A DNA stretch of 64,000 nt. Origin: Agaricus subrufescens. Its lineage: Eukaryota > Basidiomycota > Agaricomycetes > Agaricales > Agaricaceae. The notes beneath the pieces are model-generated. The model had not been told where the DNA came from. It did no database searches and worked only from the letters and a program-made list of their open reading frames with translations. The stretch spans positions 2,046,001 through 2,110,000 of the forward strand of contig CM057060.1 in NCBI GenBank assembly GCA_029945375.1, given 5' to 3'. A program made the position numbers and the translations under genes. Shown here in pieces: positions 1 through 10,101 of this stretch; within the stretch, counting starts at the first letter, position 1, and each line of letters begins with the position of its first letter.

Positions 1-2194
1 CTGGGTTATAGAACTTCTAGCCCTTGTAGCCAGTAGGATACCCTATGAAAACGCATTTTTCATAGTGAGGCTGAAGAGAATTGCGTTTATCTCGTTGTAT
101 ATGCACGTAGGCAGTGCACCCCCATACTTGGAGGTGGGAAACATCAGGTTTTCACTTATAGAATGCTTGGAAGGAAGTACAGCCAGGGAGAGATGATGTA
201 GGAAGCCTATTCCACACATGCACCATAGAAGAGATGCATTCACCCCAGAAACTCAGGGGCAATTTCGACTCAGAGAGCATTGCAGTGATCCTTTCCCCCA
301 TAGTTCTGTTAGCCCTTTCAGCTAGACCGTTCTGCTGAGGCCTGTTGCGAGTAGAATGCCTCCTGTCGATGCCACACTGCTCCGTGAAGGCTAGGAAGGC
401 TTTAGACATGTATTCACCGCCTTTATCGTCCTGTAGAGCGTGCATTTTCACTCCTAGTTGGTTTTCAGCCCAAGATTTATAGATTTTGAACACTTCAAAG
501 GCCTCAGACTTGCTTTTCAGCAGATATACAGCCCGGAAACGCGTTGCGTTGTCTATAAATGTGATCCAGTACTTGTAGCCTGAGTGGGAAGTGACTGGGA
601 GCAGTCCTTGAAGGTCTGAGTGCACCAGCTTGAGTGGGGATTGATTATGGCTGGTAGAGGAGGGGAAAGGAAGTGAATGCATCTTGCCAGCAAGGCAGGG
701 CTCACATATGGGGTCAGGGGACGCTTTAGAGTCGATTTTGAGGCCTGTAACAAGCTCCTTGTTCACCATAGACCTCACATTAGCATAATTATGGTGAATA
801 AAGCGACAATGCCATAGGGAGAGGTCACAGGGAAGTGTAGAGACCGAAAAAGCGGCCTCCGAGGTCAGAGTTGAGCCATCTAGCTCAGCAGAGTTGTTAG
901 GATGGATGGTGGCCGTGAAAAGCGTCGTCCCCTTGCAGCAGAAGGCCATAGAATGAGCAGAAATTGTGATAATAAAGTTCTTGTGCTGTGCAAGGTATAG
1001 ACAAGACAGCAGATTACTGCGGAGTGCAGGAACATGTAAAACCCTAGTAAACTCGACCGCTCTAGCCACTTTTCCGCTCAAAACTGGCTCAAAGACCACA
1101 GACCCCACCCCAGCAGAGTAAACAACTGAATTATCAGCCAAGCAAATGGGAATGCGATGGGGGGAGTAGGATTTGAACCAATGCTTGTGGGGGGTCATAT
1201 GAGAAGTGGCCCCTGTATCTGCAAGCCAGTGGAAGTCAGCATCGAGCTGCAGGGGGGCAGAGAGCGAAGGGGAAGAGGTAGGGGAGGGAGCACTTGCATT
1301 TCCAGCAAATTCTCAAACTCTCTGCGCTTCTTCGGTACCAGGAGTCGAGCTAGAGCTTCCAGAAGTGGTGGGGGAGTCATTGGAGCTGTCCTGAGCCTTG
1401 TTGGCCTTGTTTCCTTGAGTTCTGGGCTTCTGAGCGTCCTCCTGAGCGTGTCTCTTTGCCTTTTCGAACGTCCAGCAGTTAGCCACCTTGTGACCAGTCC
1501 TCCCACAGAAATCGCAGGTCTCCGACGCGTTTTTGAAGCCAGAACGCGCTGCCAGGGCCTGGGAGCCTCCCAAGGTGTCCTGAGCACGTTTCCTTCGCTG
1601 GATATCCTCTGTAACGAAGGCCTGATGAATTGTGGTCTTGTCCAGCTTGTCCATAAGCAAAAGAGACGATGTAAAAGCAGAAAACTCGTCCGGGAGTGCC
1701 CTAATGAGTGCCATAGAGGCCAGCTCATCATCCAGCTGCTCTAAAGTGAATTTGTCCAGTCTGAGCTCCTTCAGACGACGTTTGCAGCCCTCTACACGGT
1801 TTATAAGCAACTGGAGGGACTCCTCCTCGAGTTTACGGATGCTAAACAGCTCATCATGGGCATTGAATTGCATTCCAGCCTTCTTCTGACAATGTACAGC
1901 CTCCAGAGCAGCCCACATCTTGATTGGATCGTCCTGGATGCCTGCAAAATGCACCCTTTGGTCTTCTTCAACCATAAGATAGAGCCAGCCAGCAGCCTTA
2001 TCGAGTTTATCCTCCCAGAGTGACTGGGAAGCAAAATCCTGGGGAGTAGGGGAAGAGGGAATGGAGGGAGGACTCTGTTTGCCTGAAACAAGTCTCCATA
2101 GGCCAGAGGCACGTAGCCAGGCCTCCATCTCGCCAGACCACGTGGCATAGTTCTCCCCATTGAGCTTGACAAACGCTGGCGAACCCGAAGCCAT
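1..2194 (-). pseudogene. gag-pol of copia A copy 1, two stops
   Basis: Gag starts at 2194 (MASGSPAFVK). It carries a UBN2-like gag domain and the knuckle CDFCGRTGHKVANC, then meets TGA at 1315-1313. The same frame continues through the protease, the GAG-pre-integrase zinc-binding region and the integrase core (HSDLQG, then DDKGGEYMSKAF, then NGLAERANRTMGE) to a second TGA at 154-152. The first stop replaces the CGA of the intact copy at 53347; the second replaces CGA in the segment FYK-R-KPD. Catalytic D, D and E of the integrase are present. The shared frame shows that family A is built as one gag-pol polyprotein. Confidence 0.9.
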
Positions 2195-2311
2195 AGGAGC
2201 GAAAATGAGAGCAGGGGAAGCGAAATAGATTGAGGGAGGAGGGAAGGGAGAGAGTAGGAGTTGAGTTGATGATGGTTGAAGAATGAAAAATCGATTTGTA
2301 GGTCGTTAGAA

Positions 2312-2327
2312 GCCGGGGCCCATAACC
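2312..2327 (-). other. Primer-binding site, initiator tRNA-Met anticodon arm type
   Basis: Immediately inside the LTR, in element sense, is GGTTATGGGCCCCGGC. Its reverse complement contains GGGCCCATAACC, the conserved anticodon stem-loop of eukaryotic initiator tRNA-Met (CAU anticodon). This suggests priming by a half-tRNA, as known for Drosophila copia. Confidence 0.75.
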
Positions 2328-2644
2328 TGTTGGAACGAGAACGTAGAGTTTGCAGTGGCAATCCTAATGACACTAGTATCAAGCGGATCGGATGAGAAAT
2401 GAGCTAGTATTAGCACAGTTAATCTGTGGACAAGTATAAGAAGCTATAACAACAATACAAAGAGATTGCTCACCTGTGGACAAGTATAAGAAGCTAAAGA
2501 CTTCTAAGTTGTCCACAGGCAAGTTCAACATGCGCTGACTAATCTATCATGTGAGTGGAAGCGTCCGCTATACTCTAAGTCGAGATATACACAAAACAAA
2601 TTGTCCAGTCACTCTAATAGCTGAATGCTTGGGGCATTCTAACA
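2328..2644 (-). repeat. LTR, copia family A (317 bp)
   Basis: The LTR starts TGTTAGAATGCCCC and ends TTCCAACA in element sense, with TG...CA termini. It is flanked by element-internal sequence on both sides: primer-binding site and gag on the left, and 23 bp of the copia A 3' tail (polypurine tract, 2645-2667) on the right. It therefore served as the 5' LTR of one element and the 3' LTR of another, as expected after LTR-LTR recombination of tandem copies. Confidence 0.93.
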
Positions 2645-2667
2645 CACCCCCTTGATCCAAGCAGTCT
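2645..2667 (-). mobile_element. 23-bp 3' tail of a second copia A element
   Basis: On the minus strand this reads the end of the copia A internal region, including the polypurine tract AAGGGGGTG next to the LTR. It matches 15917-15939 in the plus-strand copy. The rest of that element is replaced by the LINE3 element that starts at 2668. Confidence 0.8.
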
Positions 2668-3715
2668 CATTCCCTTCTTGACCTCTAACCACCACCTTCC
2701 CTTTTGGGATAGGCGGGGCATCTGCCTTAGTAGCTGGAGTGCCACTCCCTGGCAAAATCAGATGAGGTGTTGAGTAGGCGGGGTGTTACTCCCTGCTGAA
2801 ATCCCAGAGGCCACGTTGAATAGCGCGGTCGTCATCTGTGCTATCGCTGGATGTCGTGGCGACCACCGTTGGGCAGACTGGGGTATGTTACTCCCCTACT
2901 GTCTGACACTCGGGACGAAATCTCTTCGTTCCACCTTCGCGCTTGTGCTTATCATGGGCGCACCCCCTCGTCTGGACTGGCCCAAGCCCTCTGGACACCA
3001 CCGCGTCAGCGCCGCTCACAGCGCCCACACTCCCTTCCTTCAACGGACGTCGGATGCGACCACGTCCAACTTTTACCGTCCCCCCCTTCTTTTTCCCCAT
3101 CGGACGGTCCGATTCCTTCCCGCACTGGGCTGCGGTGTCTTCAAGAGACCCTCCTGCCGTGCACCATTTTTCAGCGGCATCACGCTGCTCGATCTCTCCC
3201 GGCTGTCCATTCTCTGGCGGCCACCATTTTGCTGCGCACTTGTGCATGGCTCTCCTTCCCTCCCCTCAGCCAGATCCTACCCTGGGTCCGTCCACCATTG
3301 GCTAGCTATTCTTAGCTGGCACCGAGTGGTTGCGTTACTCTGTGACGTGACCTCACGCTCCGGGTCTTTCGACCCAACACTCGGAAAGTCGAAAATCCCC
3401 CCGACTTATCCATCCTGTCCCTTCCGGCCCCGGCTACTTCGTAGCCGGTTCCCTCATTCGTTCCCGGCACTCAGCTGCCTCGACACTCTCTCCCGGCCCT
3501 GGCTACTCTATGCGATGGCCAGCCCTCCACAATCTCTTCAGGCACCCAGCTGCCTTCGTCATTCTTTCACGGGAGCACGTTCCACTGGCACCCACCATCT
3601 GCACTCGCTGCGCTTCGCGCGCGACTGCAACCGCCTCGTCAGAAAATCAGGGGCGTATCCGGGCCATTATGTAGGTGTTATGTTTGCTTGAGCTAAGGCT
3701 CGTTTCGTACACTTT
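2668..3715 (+). mobile_element. LINE3: GC-rich non-LTR element, cut by copia B
   Basis: After six extra bases the element starts at 2674 with CTTCTTGACCTCTAACCACC, the 5' terminal motif of the other non-LTR elements in this window. The body is GC-rich. From about 3155 to 3715 it is nearly identical to the reverse complement of 48300-48855, a 5'-truncated insertion whose 3' end resembles the LINE2 3' UTR. No gag zinc knuckle, endonuclease or reverse transcriptase is visible. An open frame (2783-3691) has the composition of a chance ORF in GC-rich DNA. The element is interrupted at 3715 by the 5' LTR of copia B, so its own 3' end and poly(A) are missing here. Confidence 0.75.
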
Positions 3716-3989
3716 TGTTAGACTGCCCCAACAGTCTTGTATATGGACTTAGAGATGGTACGACTTTCTGATCATGTGATATATTAGTAAGCACATGTTG
3801 AACTTGTCTGTGAACGCTCTAGAAGCCTTTAGCTTCTTAGACTTGTTCACAGGTGAGTATAGAGTTCTGTATATTCATAGATAGCTTCTTAGACTTGTTC
3901 ACAGGATTGCTCAATCAATTCTTATCTGATTCACTCATGACTACCACTGTTAGAACCGTCTCCGCACGCGCTACGTTGTACGTCCGACA
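3716..3989 (+). repeat. 5' LTR, copia family B (274 bp)
   Basis: Begins TGTTAGACTGCCCC and ends GTCCGACA, directly followed by the primer-binding site. It carries the covarying hairpin (3808-3852) and a second copy of the hairpin's 3' half (about 3881-3905). Confidence 0.95.
3808..3852 (+). other. LTR hairpin, family B version
   Basis: The outer arms are CTGTGAAC (3808-3815) and GTTCACAG (3845-3852), with inner arms AGAAGC and GCTTCT around a short loop. Family A has CTGTGGAC and GTCCACAG at the same places: both sides changed so that pairing is kept. The 3' half of the hairpin is repeated about 30 bp downstream, so the single left arm could pair with either copy. It lies about 140-180 bp before the end of the LTR and may be in the transcribed leader (inference). 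Confidence 0.7.
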
Positions 3990-4005
3990 GGTTATGGGCC
4001 CCAGC
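3990..4005 (+). other. Primer-binding site of copia B copy 1
   Basis: GGTTATGGGCCCCAGC follows the LTR with no gap. The first 12 bases complement the initiator tRNA-Met anticodon arm (GGGCCCATAACC). Confidence 0.75.
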
Positions 4006-4113
4006 TTCTAACTACTGGAAAAACGAGTTTTTCATTCACAACTTCATTCATTCTCCTCTCCTTCTCTACTTCCTTAAATCTATTTCGCTTCCCCTGCTCT
4101 CAAATCAACTCCG

Positions 4114-7100
4114 ATGGCTTCCGGATCGCCCATGTTTGCGAAACTCACTGCGGAGAACTATACGACGTGGTCTGGCGAGATGGAGGCGTGGCTGCAAGCT
4201 TCTGGGCTATGGAGAATCATCTCTGGCAAGCAGAAGTCCCCCACTGTGTCCTCCCCTGTTACCCAGGCTGAAGCAGATGCTCCGGACGCTTTCAAGGCTC
4301 GTTGTGACAAAGCTGCTGGCTGGCTATTCTTGATGGTTGAAGAGGAGCAGAGGGTACACTTTAATGGCATCCAGGACGACCCTGTGAAGATGTGGGAGGC
4401 TCTGGAGGCTGTACACAGGCAGAAGAAGGCTGGGATGCGATTTAATGCTTATGATGAGCTGTTCAGCATCCGAAAACTCAAGGAGGAGTCTCTCCAATCG
4501 CTTATCAACAGGGTAGAAGGCTGCAAACGTCAAATTAAAGAGCTCAGACCCACTTCCTTCACTCTGGAGATGCTAGATGATGAGCTGGCATCTATGGCCC
4601 TCATTAGAGCACTCCCAGACGACTATTCCGCCTTCTCCTCGTCTCTTTTGCTTATGGACAAGCTGGACAAGGCCACCATTCATCAGGCCTTTGTCACAGA
4701 GGATATTCAACGCAAAAAACGCGCTGGGGACGCTTTGGCAGGCTCCCAGGCTCTAGCCGCTCGCTCTGGCTTCAAAAACGCGTCAGTGAGCTGCAATTTC
4801 TGTGGGAGGCTGGGTCACAAGGTGGAGACGTGTAGGGCGTTCGAAAACGCGAGAAAACGCGCTCAGGAGGACGCCCAGAAGCCTAGAACTCGCAGAAACA
4901 AGGCTAACAAGGCTCAGGACGCTTCAAATGACGCCTCAGGCTCTGCAGCAAGCTCCTCTTCGAGTTCTAGCCCCAAAAAAGCGCAGAGAGTCCGTGAATT
5001 TGCTGGAAATGCAAGTGCCTCACATCCCTCCCCTTCCCCTTCGCTTTCTACGCCTCTACAGCTCGATGCTGACTTCCATTGGCTTGCAGACACTGGGGCC
5101 ACTTCTCATATGACCCCACATCGTCACTGGTTCAAGAACTACTCCCCCAATTGCATTCCCATCCGATTAGCTGATAATTCAGTGGTATACTCTGTGGGGA
5201 TAGGTTCTGTGGTGTTTAAACCAGTTGTTAATGGAAAGGAGGCTAGAGCGGTCGAGTTTTCGAGGGTACTGCATGTTCCTGACCTCAGGAGTAATCTGCT
5301 GTCATGTTTATACCTTGCTCAGCACAAGGGCTTCAATATCACCATTTCTGCTCGCTCTATTGCTTTCCAGTGCAAGGGAACAACGCTTTTTACGGCCACT
5401 ATTCACTCCAACAACTCTGCTGAGCTAGATGGCTCTACAATCACTTCTGAGGCCGCTTTTGCTGTTTCTACACTGCCAGCTGACCTCTCCCTGTGGCATC
5501 GTTGCTTCATTCATCACAATTATGCTGATGTGAAGTCTATGTTGAGTAAGGACCTTGTTACAGGCCTTAAACTCGATTCTAATGCTCCCCCTGACCCTAT
5601 ATGTGAGCCCTGCCTTGCTGGCAAGATGCATTCACTTCCATTCCCTCCCTCCCTTAACCATAATCGATCTCCTCTCGAGCTGGTGCATTCAGATCTTCAC
5701 GGACCGCTCCCAGTCGCTTCCCACTCAGGCTACAAGTACTGGATTACCTTTATAGACAACGCAACACGATTCCGGGCTGTACATCTGCTTAAAAGCAAGT
5801 CAGAAGCCTTTGAAGCATTCAAAGTCTACAAATCCTGGGCCGAAAATCAACTTGGAGTCAAAATTCGGGCTCTACAGGATGATAAAGGCGGTGAATACAT
5901 GTCTAAAGCATTCCTAACGTTCATGGAGCAGTCTGGGATCGAAAGGAGGCACTCTACTCGCAACAGGCCTCAGCAGAATGGCCTTGCGGAGAGAGCTAAT
6001 AGGACTATGGGTGAGAGGATCACTGCTATGCTCTCTGAATCTTGACTTCCTCCCTCTTTCTGGGGGGAGTGTATCTCTTCTATGGTCCATGTGTGGAATA
6101 GGCTGCCTACTGCATCGCTTTCTGGGACTACACCCTTCCAGGCTTTCTATAAGCGAAAACCTGATGTCTCCCACCTCCGAGTATGGGGGTGCACTGCCTA
6201 TGTGCATGTGCAGCGAGATAAAAGGACTTCCCTAGAGCCCCACTTCGAAAAATGCGTCTTTATAGGCTATCCTGCAGGCTACAAGGGCTGGAAGTTCTAC
6301 AATCCAGTCACTAAGCATTCAGTGATCTCAGAGAGAGCTGATTTCGATGAGAGGTACTTTCCTGGCACTTCTAGAGCCCAACTCGATGCTATACCTTCAT
6401 TTGCTGGCCCTCCCCCCTCCCCTGAGCCTCAGACTACTTCTGAGCATTCTCCTGCACCACCGATGTCGCATTTCGGAGTGCCACCTCTCCTAGATGAAGG
6501 GGGTGATACTAGCCCTCTCCCTGCTCGCTTTCAGCCTCCCAGTCCGAGTTCTCCTGGTGTTCCTCTCGAAGAGGAGACTCCTCTGCCTGCTCCTCCTCCT
6601 CCTAGCCCTGCTACTCCGCCTCCACAAGCTCCGATTCCGCTCCCTGTGACTCCTCCCACTTCTGGAGTGCCCCCTGAGCCTCCTAGAGTGCCACGTCGCA
6701 CTGGGTGTGTTTGGAAGCCTCCTGGTGACTGGTGGAAGGTCAGACAACCTAATCTGCCTGCTAGAGACCCAGAAGATGACGATGAAGCTGCTCTCTCAGT
6801 GGATACTGACTTCTACAAGGTTGAGTTTGCTGGAGCTGTTTCTACAGCTGATCCTCGCACCTACAGGCTGGCTATGCAGTCCCCTGACAGGGAACACTGG
6901 GTCGATGCTTGTAACACTGAGATATTCAATCTCGAGGCTAACAGGACCTGGGAACTCACTGAGCTGCCTCCTGGTAAGAGGATAGTCAACTCTGGCTGGG
7001 TCTTCAAGGTGAAAAGGCATGCCGACGGCTCTATTGAGCGTTATAGGGCTCATCTTGTTGCTAAGGGCTTCTCCCAACGTCCTGGATTCAATTACACCGA

Positions 7101-8403
7101 GGTCTTTGCCCCTACATTTCGTCCTGCCTCTCTGAGACTCATTATAGCTCTGGCTGCTAGAGAGGGCTACAAAATGCGCTCTGTTGACATCTCCTCTGCC
7201 TTCACCTATGGGGAACTCGAGGAGGAGATTTACATGAGGCAACCAGAGGGCTATCACACTGGGGGCCCTAATATGGTCTTCAGGCTCCGTAAATCGCTCT
7301 ATGGCCTTAAGCAGGCTGCCAGACAATGGAGTAAGAAGCTCCGAGGTGTTCTAGAGGGTATTGGCTACTCCAGACTTCGCTCCGACAACTCCATTTACAT
7401 CTATTCCAAGGGAGACATTAAGGTCATTGTACCAGTCTTCATTGATGACATTACCCTAGTCTCTAAAAGCGATGCAGCCATGGCCTCTGCTGTCTCAGAG
7501 CTGTCTCGGCACTTCAAACTGCAAGATCTAGGCTCTACCACTCTTCTACTGGGCATTCAGGTGAAGCAGGATCGCTCTAAGCGTTCCATCTCCCTCTCCC
7601 AAGAGCACTACATCAAGGAGCTGCTAGAAAGGTTCAATATGGACAATTCTAACTCCCTTTCCACCCCTCTACCTCCTGGCTCTGAGCTCTCGGACATTAT
7701 TCCCTCACTCGAGGAGCAGGCTGAGATGAAGTCTGTTCCCTATCTCTCTGCTGTAGGTGCCCTGCAGTATCTGGCCACCATGACTCGTCCCGACATTGCC
7801 TATGCAGTCTCCTACCTCAGGAGATTCAACCACAATCCTGCTCCTGCCCATTGGCTTGCTGTCAAGCATTTACTTCGCTATTTGAAGGGCACACTGCACT
7901 ACCAGCTTGTATACCGAGGTACTGACTCTGGAGAGCTGTTTACCACCTATTCTGACGCTTCCCATGGTGGCTGCAAGGCCACAGGTCGAGCTACAGGTGG
8001 TTATGTGACTCTGGTGTCTGGAGCTGCTGTAGGATGGTCCTCAAAGCGTCAGCCCTTTGTGACTCTCTCGAGTACTGAGGCTGAATTTGTTGCTGCTGTC
8101 AAAGCTGGAAAGGAGATCAAGTGGACTAGGAACATCCTGACTGAATTTGGCTATCACCAGACACTTCCCTCAACGCTTTTCATGGATAACAAGTCTGGGA
8201 TCAGTGTAGCCAAGAATCCTGAGCACCACGGGCGCATGAAACACCTAGATCTTTGGTTCTATTGGCTCCGCGAGGCTGTAGAAGATGGAGTCATTGATCC
8301 TCTCTATGTATCCACTGACCAGCCAGTTGCGGACATCCTAACCAAGGCTGTATCAAGGAAAGTTGTTGACTTTGCTGTGCCGTTGTTAGGACTTGGAGCT
8401 TAG
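4114..8403 (+). pseudogene. gag-pol polyprotein of copia B, one TGA
   Basis: One frame of 1,429 codons has a single TGA (6043-6045) where the copy at 63996-61501 has CGA. Order: gag domain, CCHC knuckle CNFCGRLGHKVETC (residues 227-240), aspartic protease DTGA (326-329), GAG-pre-integrase with CEPC, integrase core (HSDLHG; DDKGGEYMSKAF; NGLAERANRTMGE), a proline-rich linker, reverse transcriptase with the FIDD active site, and RNase H (TYSDASHGG; LSSTEAEF). It ends at TAG 8401-8403, just before the polypurine tract. Start is the first ATG after the primer-binding site. Apart from the one stop it looks intact, so readthrough or a very recent lesion are both possible. Confidence 0.93.
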
Positions 8404-8420
8404 TATGGACTGGTTGGATC

Positions 8421-8429
8421 AAGGGGGTG
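8421..8429 (+). other. Polypurine tract of copia B copy 1
   Basis: AAGGGGGTG directly precedes the 3' LTR. The same tract is found at 15931-15939, 51995-52003 and, on the minus strand, 2653-2645 and 59136-59128, always adjacent to TGTTAG. Confidence 0.8.
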
Positions 8430-8692
8430 TGTTAGACTGCCCCAACAGTCTTGTATATGGACTTAGAGATGGTACGACTTTCTGATCATGTGATATATTA
8501 GTAAGCACATGTTGAACTTGTTCAGAACGCTCTAGAAGCCCTTAGCTTCTTAGACTTGTTCACAGGTGAGTATAGAGTTCTGTATATTCATAGATAGCTT
8601 CTTAGACTTGTTCACAGGATTGCTCAATCAATTCTTATCTGATTCACTCGTGACTACCACTGTTAGAACCGTCTCCGCACGTGCTACGTTCT
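8430..8692 (+). repeat. 3' LTR of copia B copy 1, last bases lost
   Basis: It matches 3716-3989 but ends at CTACGTTCT, where copia A begins; the expected ACGTCCGACA is missing. In the left arm of the hairpin CTGTG is damaged, so this LTR cannot form the full outer stem. Confidence 0.92.
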
Positions 8693-9009
8693 TGTTAGAA
8701 TGCCCCAAGCATTCAGCTATTAGAGTGACTGGACAATTTGTTTTGTGTATATCTCGACTTAGAGTATAGCGGACGCTTCCACTCACATGATAGATTAGTC
8801 AGCGCATGTTGAACTTGCCTGTGGACGACTTAGAAGTCTTTAGCTTCTTATACTTGTCCACAGGTGAGCAATCTCTTTGTATTGTTGTTATAGCTTCTTA
8901 TACTTGTCCACAGATTAACTGTGCTAATACTAGCTCAATTCTTATCCGATCCGCTCGATACTAGCGTCGTTAGGATCGCCACTGCGAACTCTACGTTCTC
9001 GTTCCAACA
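8693..9009 (+). repeat. 5' LTR, copia family A (317 bp)
   Basis: Starts TGTTAGAATGCCCC and ends GTTCCAACA. It has the same length as the LTRs at 2328-2644 and 53481-53797. Confidence 0.95.
8819..8863 (+). other. LTR hairpin, family A version
   Basis: Outer arms CTGTGGAC (8819-8826) and GTCCACAG (8856-8863); inner arms AGAAG and CTTCT. The 45-nt span equals that in family B. The G and C in the outer stem replace A and T of family B, keeping the pair. A second copy of the 3' half (TAGCTTCTTATACTTG plus TCCACAG) lies about 27 bp downstream. Confidence 0.7.
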
Positions 9010-9025
9010 GGTTATGGGCCCCGGC
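9010..9025 (+). other. Primer-binding site of copia A copy 2
   Basis: GGTTATGGGCCCCGGC abuts the LTR and complements the initiator tRNA-Met anticodon arm. Confidence 0.75.
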
Positions 9026-9466
9026 TTCTAACGACCTACAAATCGACTTTTCATCCTTCAACCATCTTCAACTCAACACCTACTCTCTCCCTTTCCCTCC
9101 CCCCTCAAACTATTTTACTTCCCCTGCCCGCAATTTTGATCGTATGGCTTCGGGTTCGCCAGCGTTTGTTAAGCTCAATGGGGAGAACTATGCCACGTGG
9201 TCCGGCGAGATGGAGGCCTGGCTACGAGCCTCTGGCCTATGGAGACTTGTTTCAGGCAAGCAGAGTGCTCCCACCATTCCCTCTTTCCCTACTGCCCAGG
9301 ATTTCGCTTCCCAGTCACTTTGGGAGGACAAACTCGATAAGGCTGCTGGCTGGCTCTACTTAATGGTTGAAGAAGACCAAAGGGTGCATTTTGCAGGCAT
9401 CCAGGACCATCCAATCAAGATGTGGGCTGCTCTGGAAGCTGTACATTGTCAGAAGAAGGCTGGAAG

Positions 9467-9527
9467 GCCTATGATGAGCTGTTTAGCATCCGCGATTCAA
9501 TGCCTATGATGAGCTGTTTAGCATCCG
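9467..9527 (+). repeat. 26-bp direct repeat in gag
   Basis: GCCTATGATGAGCTGTTTAG plus six bases occurs at 9467-9492 and 9502-9527. Other family A copies have one. The insertion destroys the gag frame after about 115 residues. Confidence 0.85.
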
Positions 9528-9717
9528 TAAACTCGAAGAGGAGTCCCTCCAGTCGCTTATAAACCGTGTAGAGGGCTGCAAACATCGTCTGAAGGAGCTC
9601 AGACTGGACAAATTCACTCTAGATGAGCTGGATGATGAGCTGGCCTCTATGGCACTCATTAGGGCACTCCCGGACGAGTTTTCTGCTTTTACATCGTCTC
9701 TTTTGCTTATGGACAAG

Positions 9718-10101
9718 CTGGACAAGACCACAATTCATCAGGCCTTCGTTACAGAGGATATCCAGCGAAGGAAACGTGCTCAGGACACCTTGGGAGGCTC
9801 CCAGGCCCTAGCAGCGCGTTCTGGCTTCAAAAACGCGTCGGAGACCTGCGATTTCTGTGGGAGAACTGGTCACAAGGTGGCTAACTGCTGGACATTCGAA
9901 AAGGCAAAGCTGGACAAGACCACAATTCATCAGGCCTTTGTTACAGAGGATATCCAGCGAAGGAAACGTGCTCAGGACGCCTTGGGAGGCTCCCAGGCCC
10001 TGGCAGCGCATTCTGGCTTCAAAAATGCGTCGGAGACCTGCGATTTCTGTGGGAGGACTGGTCACAAGGTGGCTAACTGCTGGACGTTCGAAAAGGCGAA
10101 G
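9718..10101 (+). repeat. 192-bp tandem duplication doubling the gag zinc knuckle
   Basis: Units 9718-9909 and 9910-10101 each encode 64 residues from LDKTTIHQAF to WTFEKAK, including CDFCGRTGHKVANC. The duplication is exactly in frame. The units differ at a few bases, so the event is not brand new. Other copies have one unit. Confidence 0.9.

Larger units (their letters stand above)
1..2644 (-). mobile_element. Copia family A, copy 1 (5' part; runs off the left edge)
   Basis: This is a minus-strand Ty1/copia LTR retrotransposon. In element order it has an LTR (2644-2328), a primer-binding site, gag with one CCHC knuckle, aspartic protease and integrase. The window ends in the integrase C-terminal region, so reverse transcriptase and RNase H lie outside. 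The copy is dead: two in-frame TGA codons interrupt gag-pol. It is closely related to the copies at 8693-15984, 47997-52321, 52322-53797 and 54398-58832. Confidence 0.93.
3716..8692 (+). mobile_element. Copia family B, copy 1 (nearly complete)
   Basis: This plus-strand Ty1/copia element has a 5' LTR (3716-3989), primer-binding site, one gag-pol frame (4114-8403), polypurine tract AAGGGGGTG (8421-8429) and a 3' LTR (8430-8692). The 3' LTR lacks its last bases because copia A starts inside it, right after CTACGTTCT. The two LTRs differ at only about five places over 260 bp, so the insertion is fairly young. It landed in LINE3. The 5-bp target duplication cannot be checked because the right flank is gone. 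Confidence 0.95.

Noticed and set aside
1157..1744. 195-codon plus-strand frame in the left nest
   Set aside because: Antisense shadow of copia A gag, without a domain; equivalent shadows occur in every copy.
2674..3715. LINE3 as a cellular gene
   Set aside because: The 5' terminal motif of the non-LTR elements and the near-identical copy with poly(A) at 48052-48855 identify it as a mobile element.
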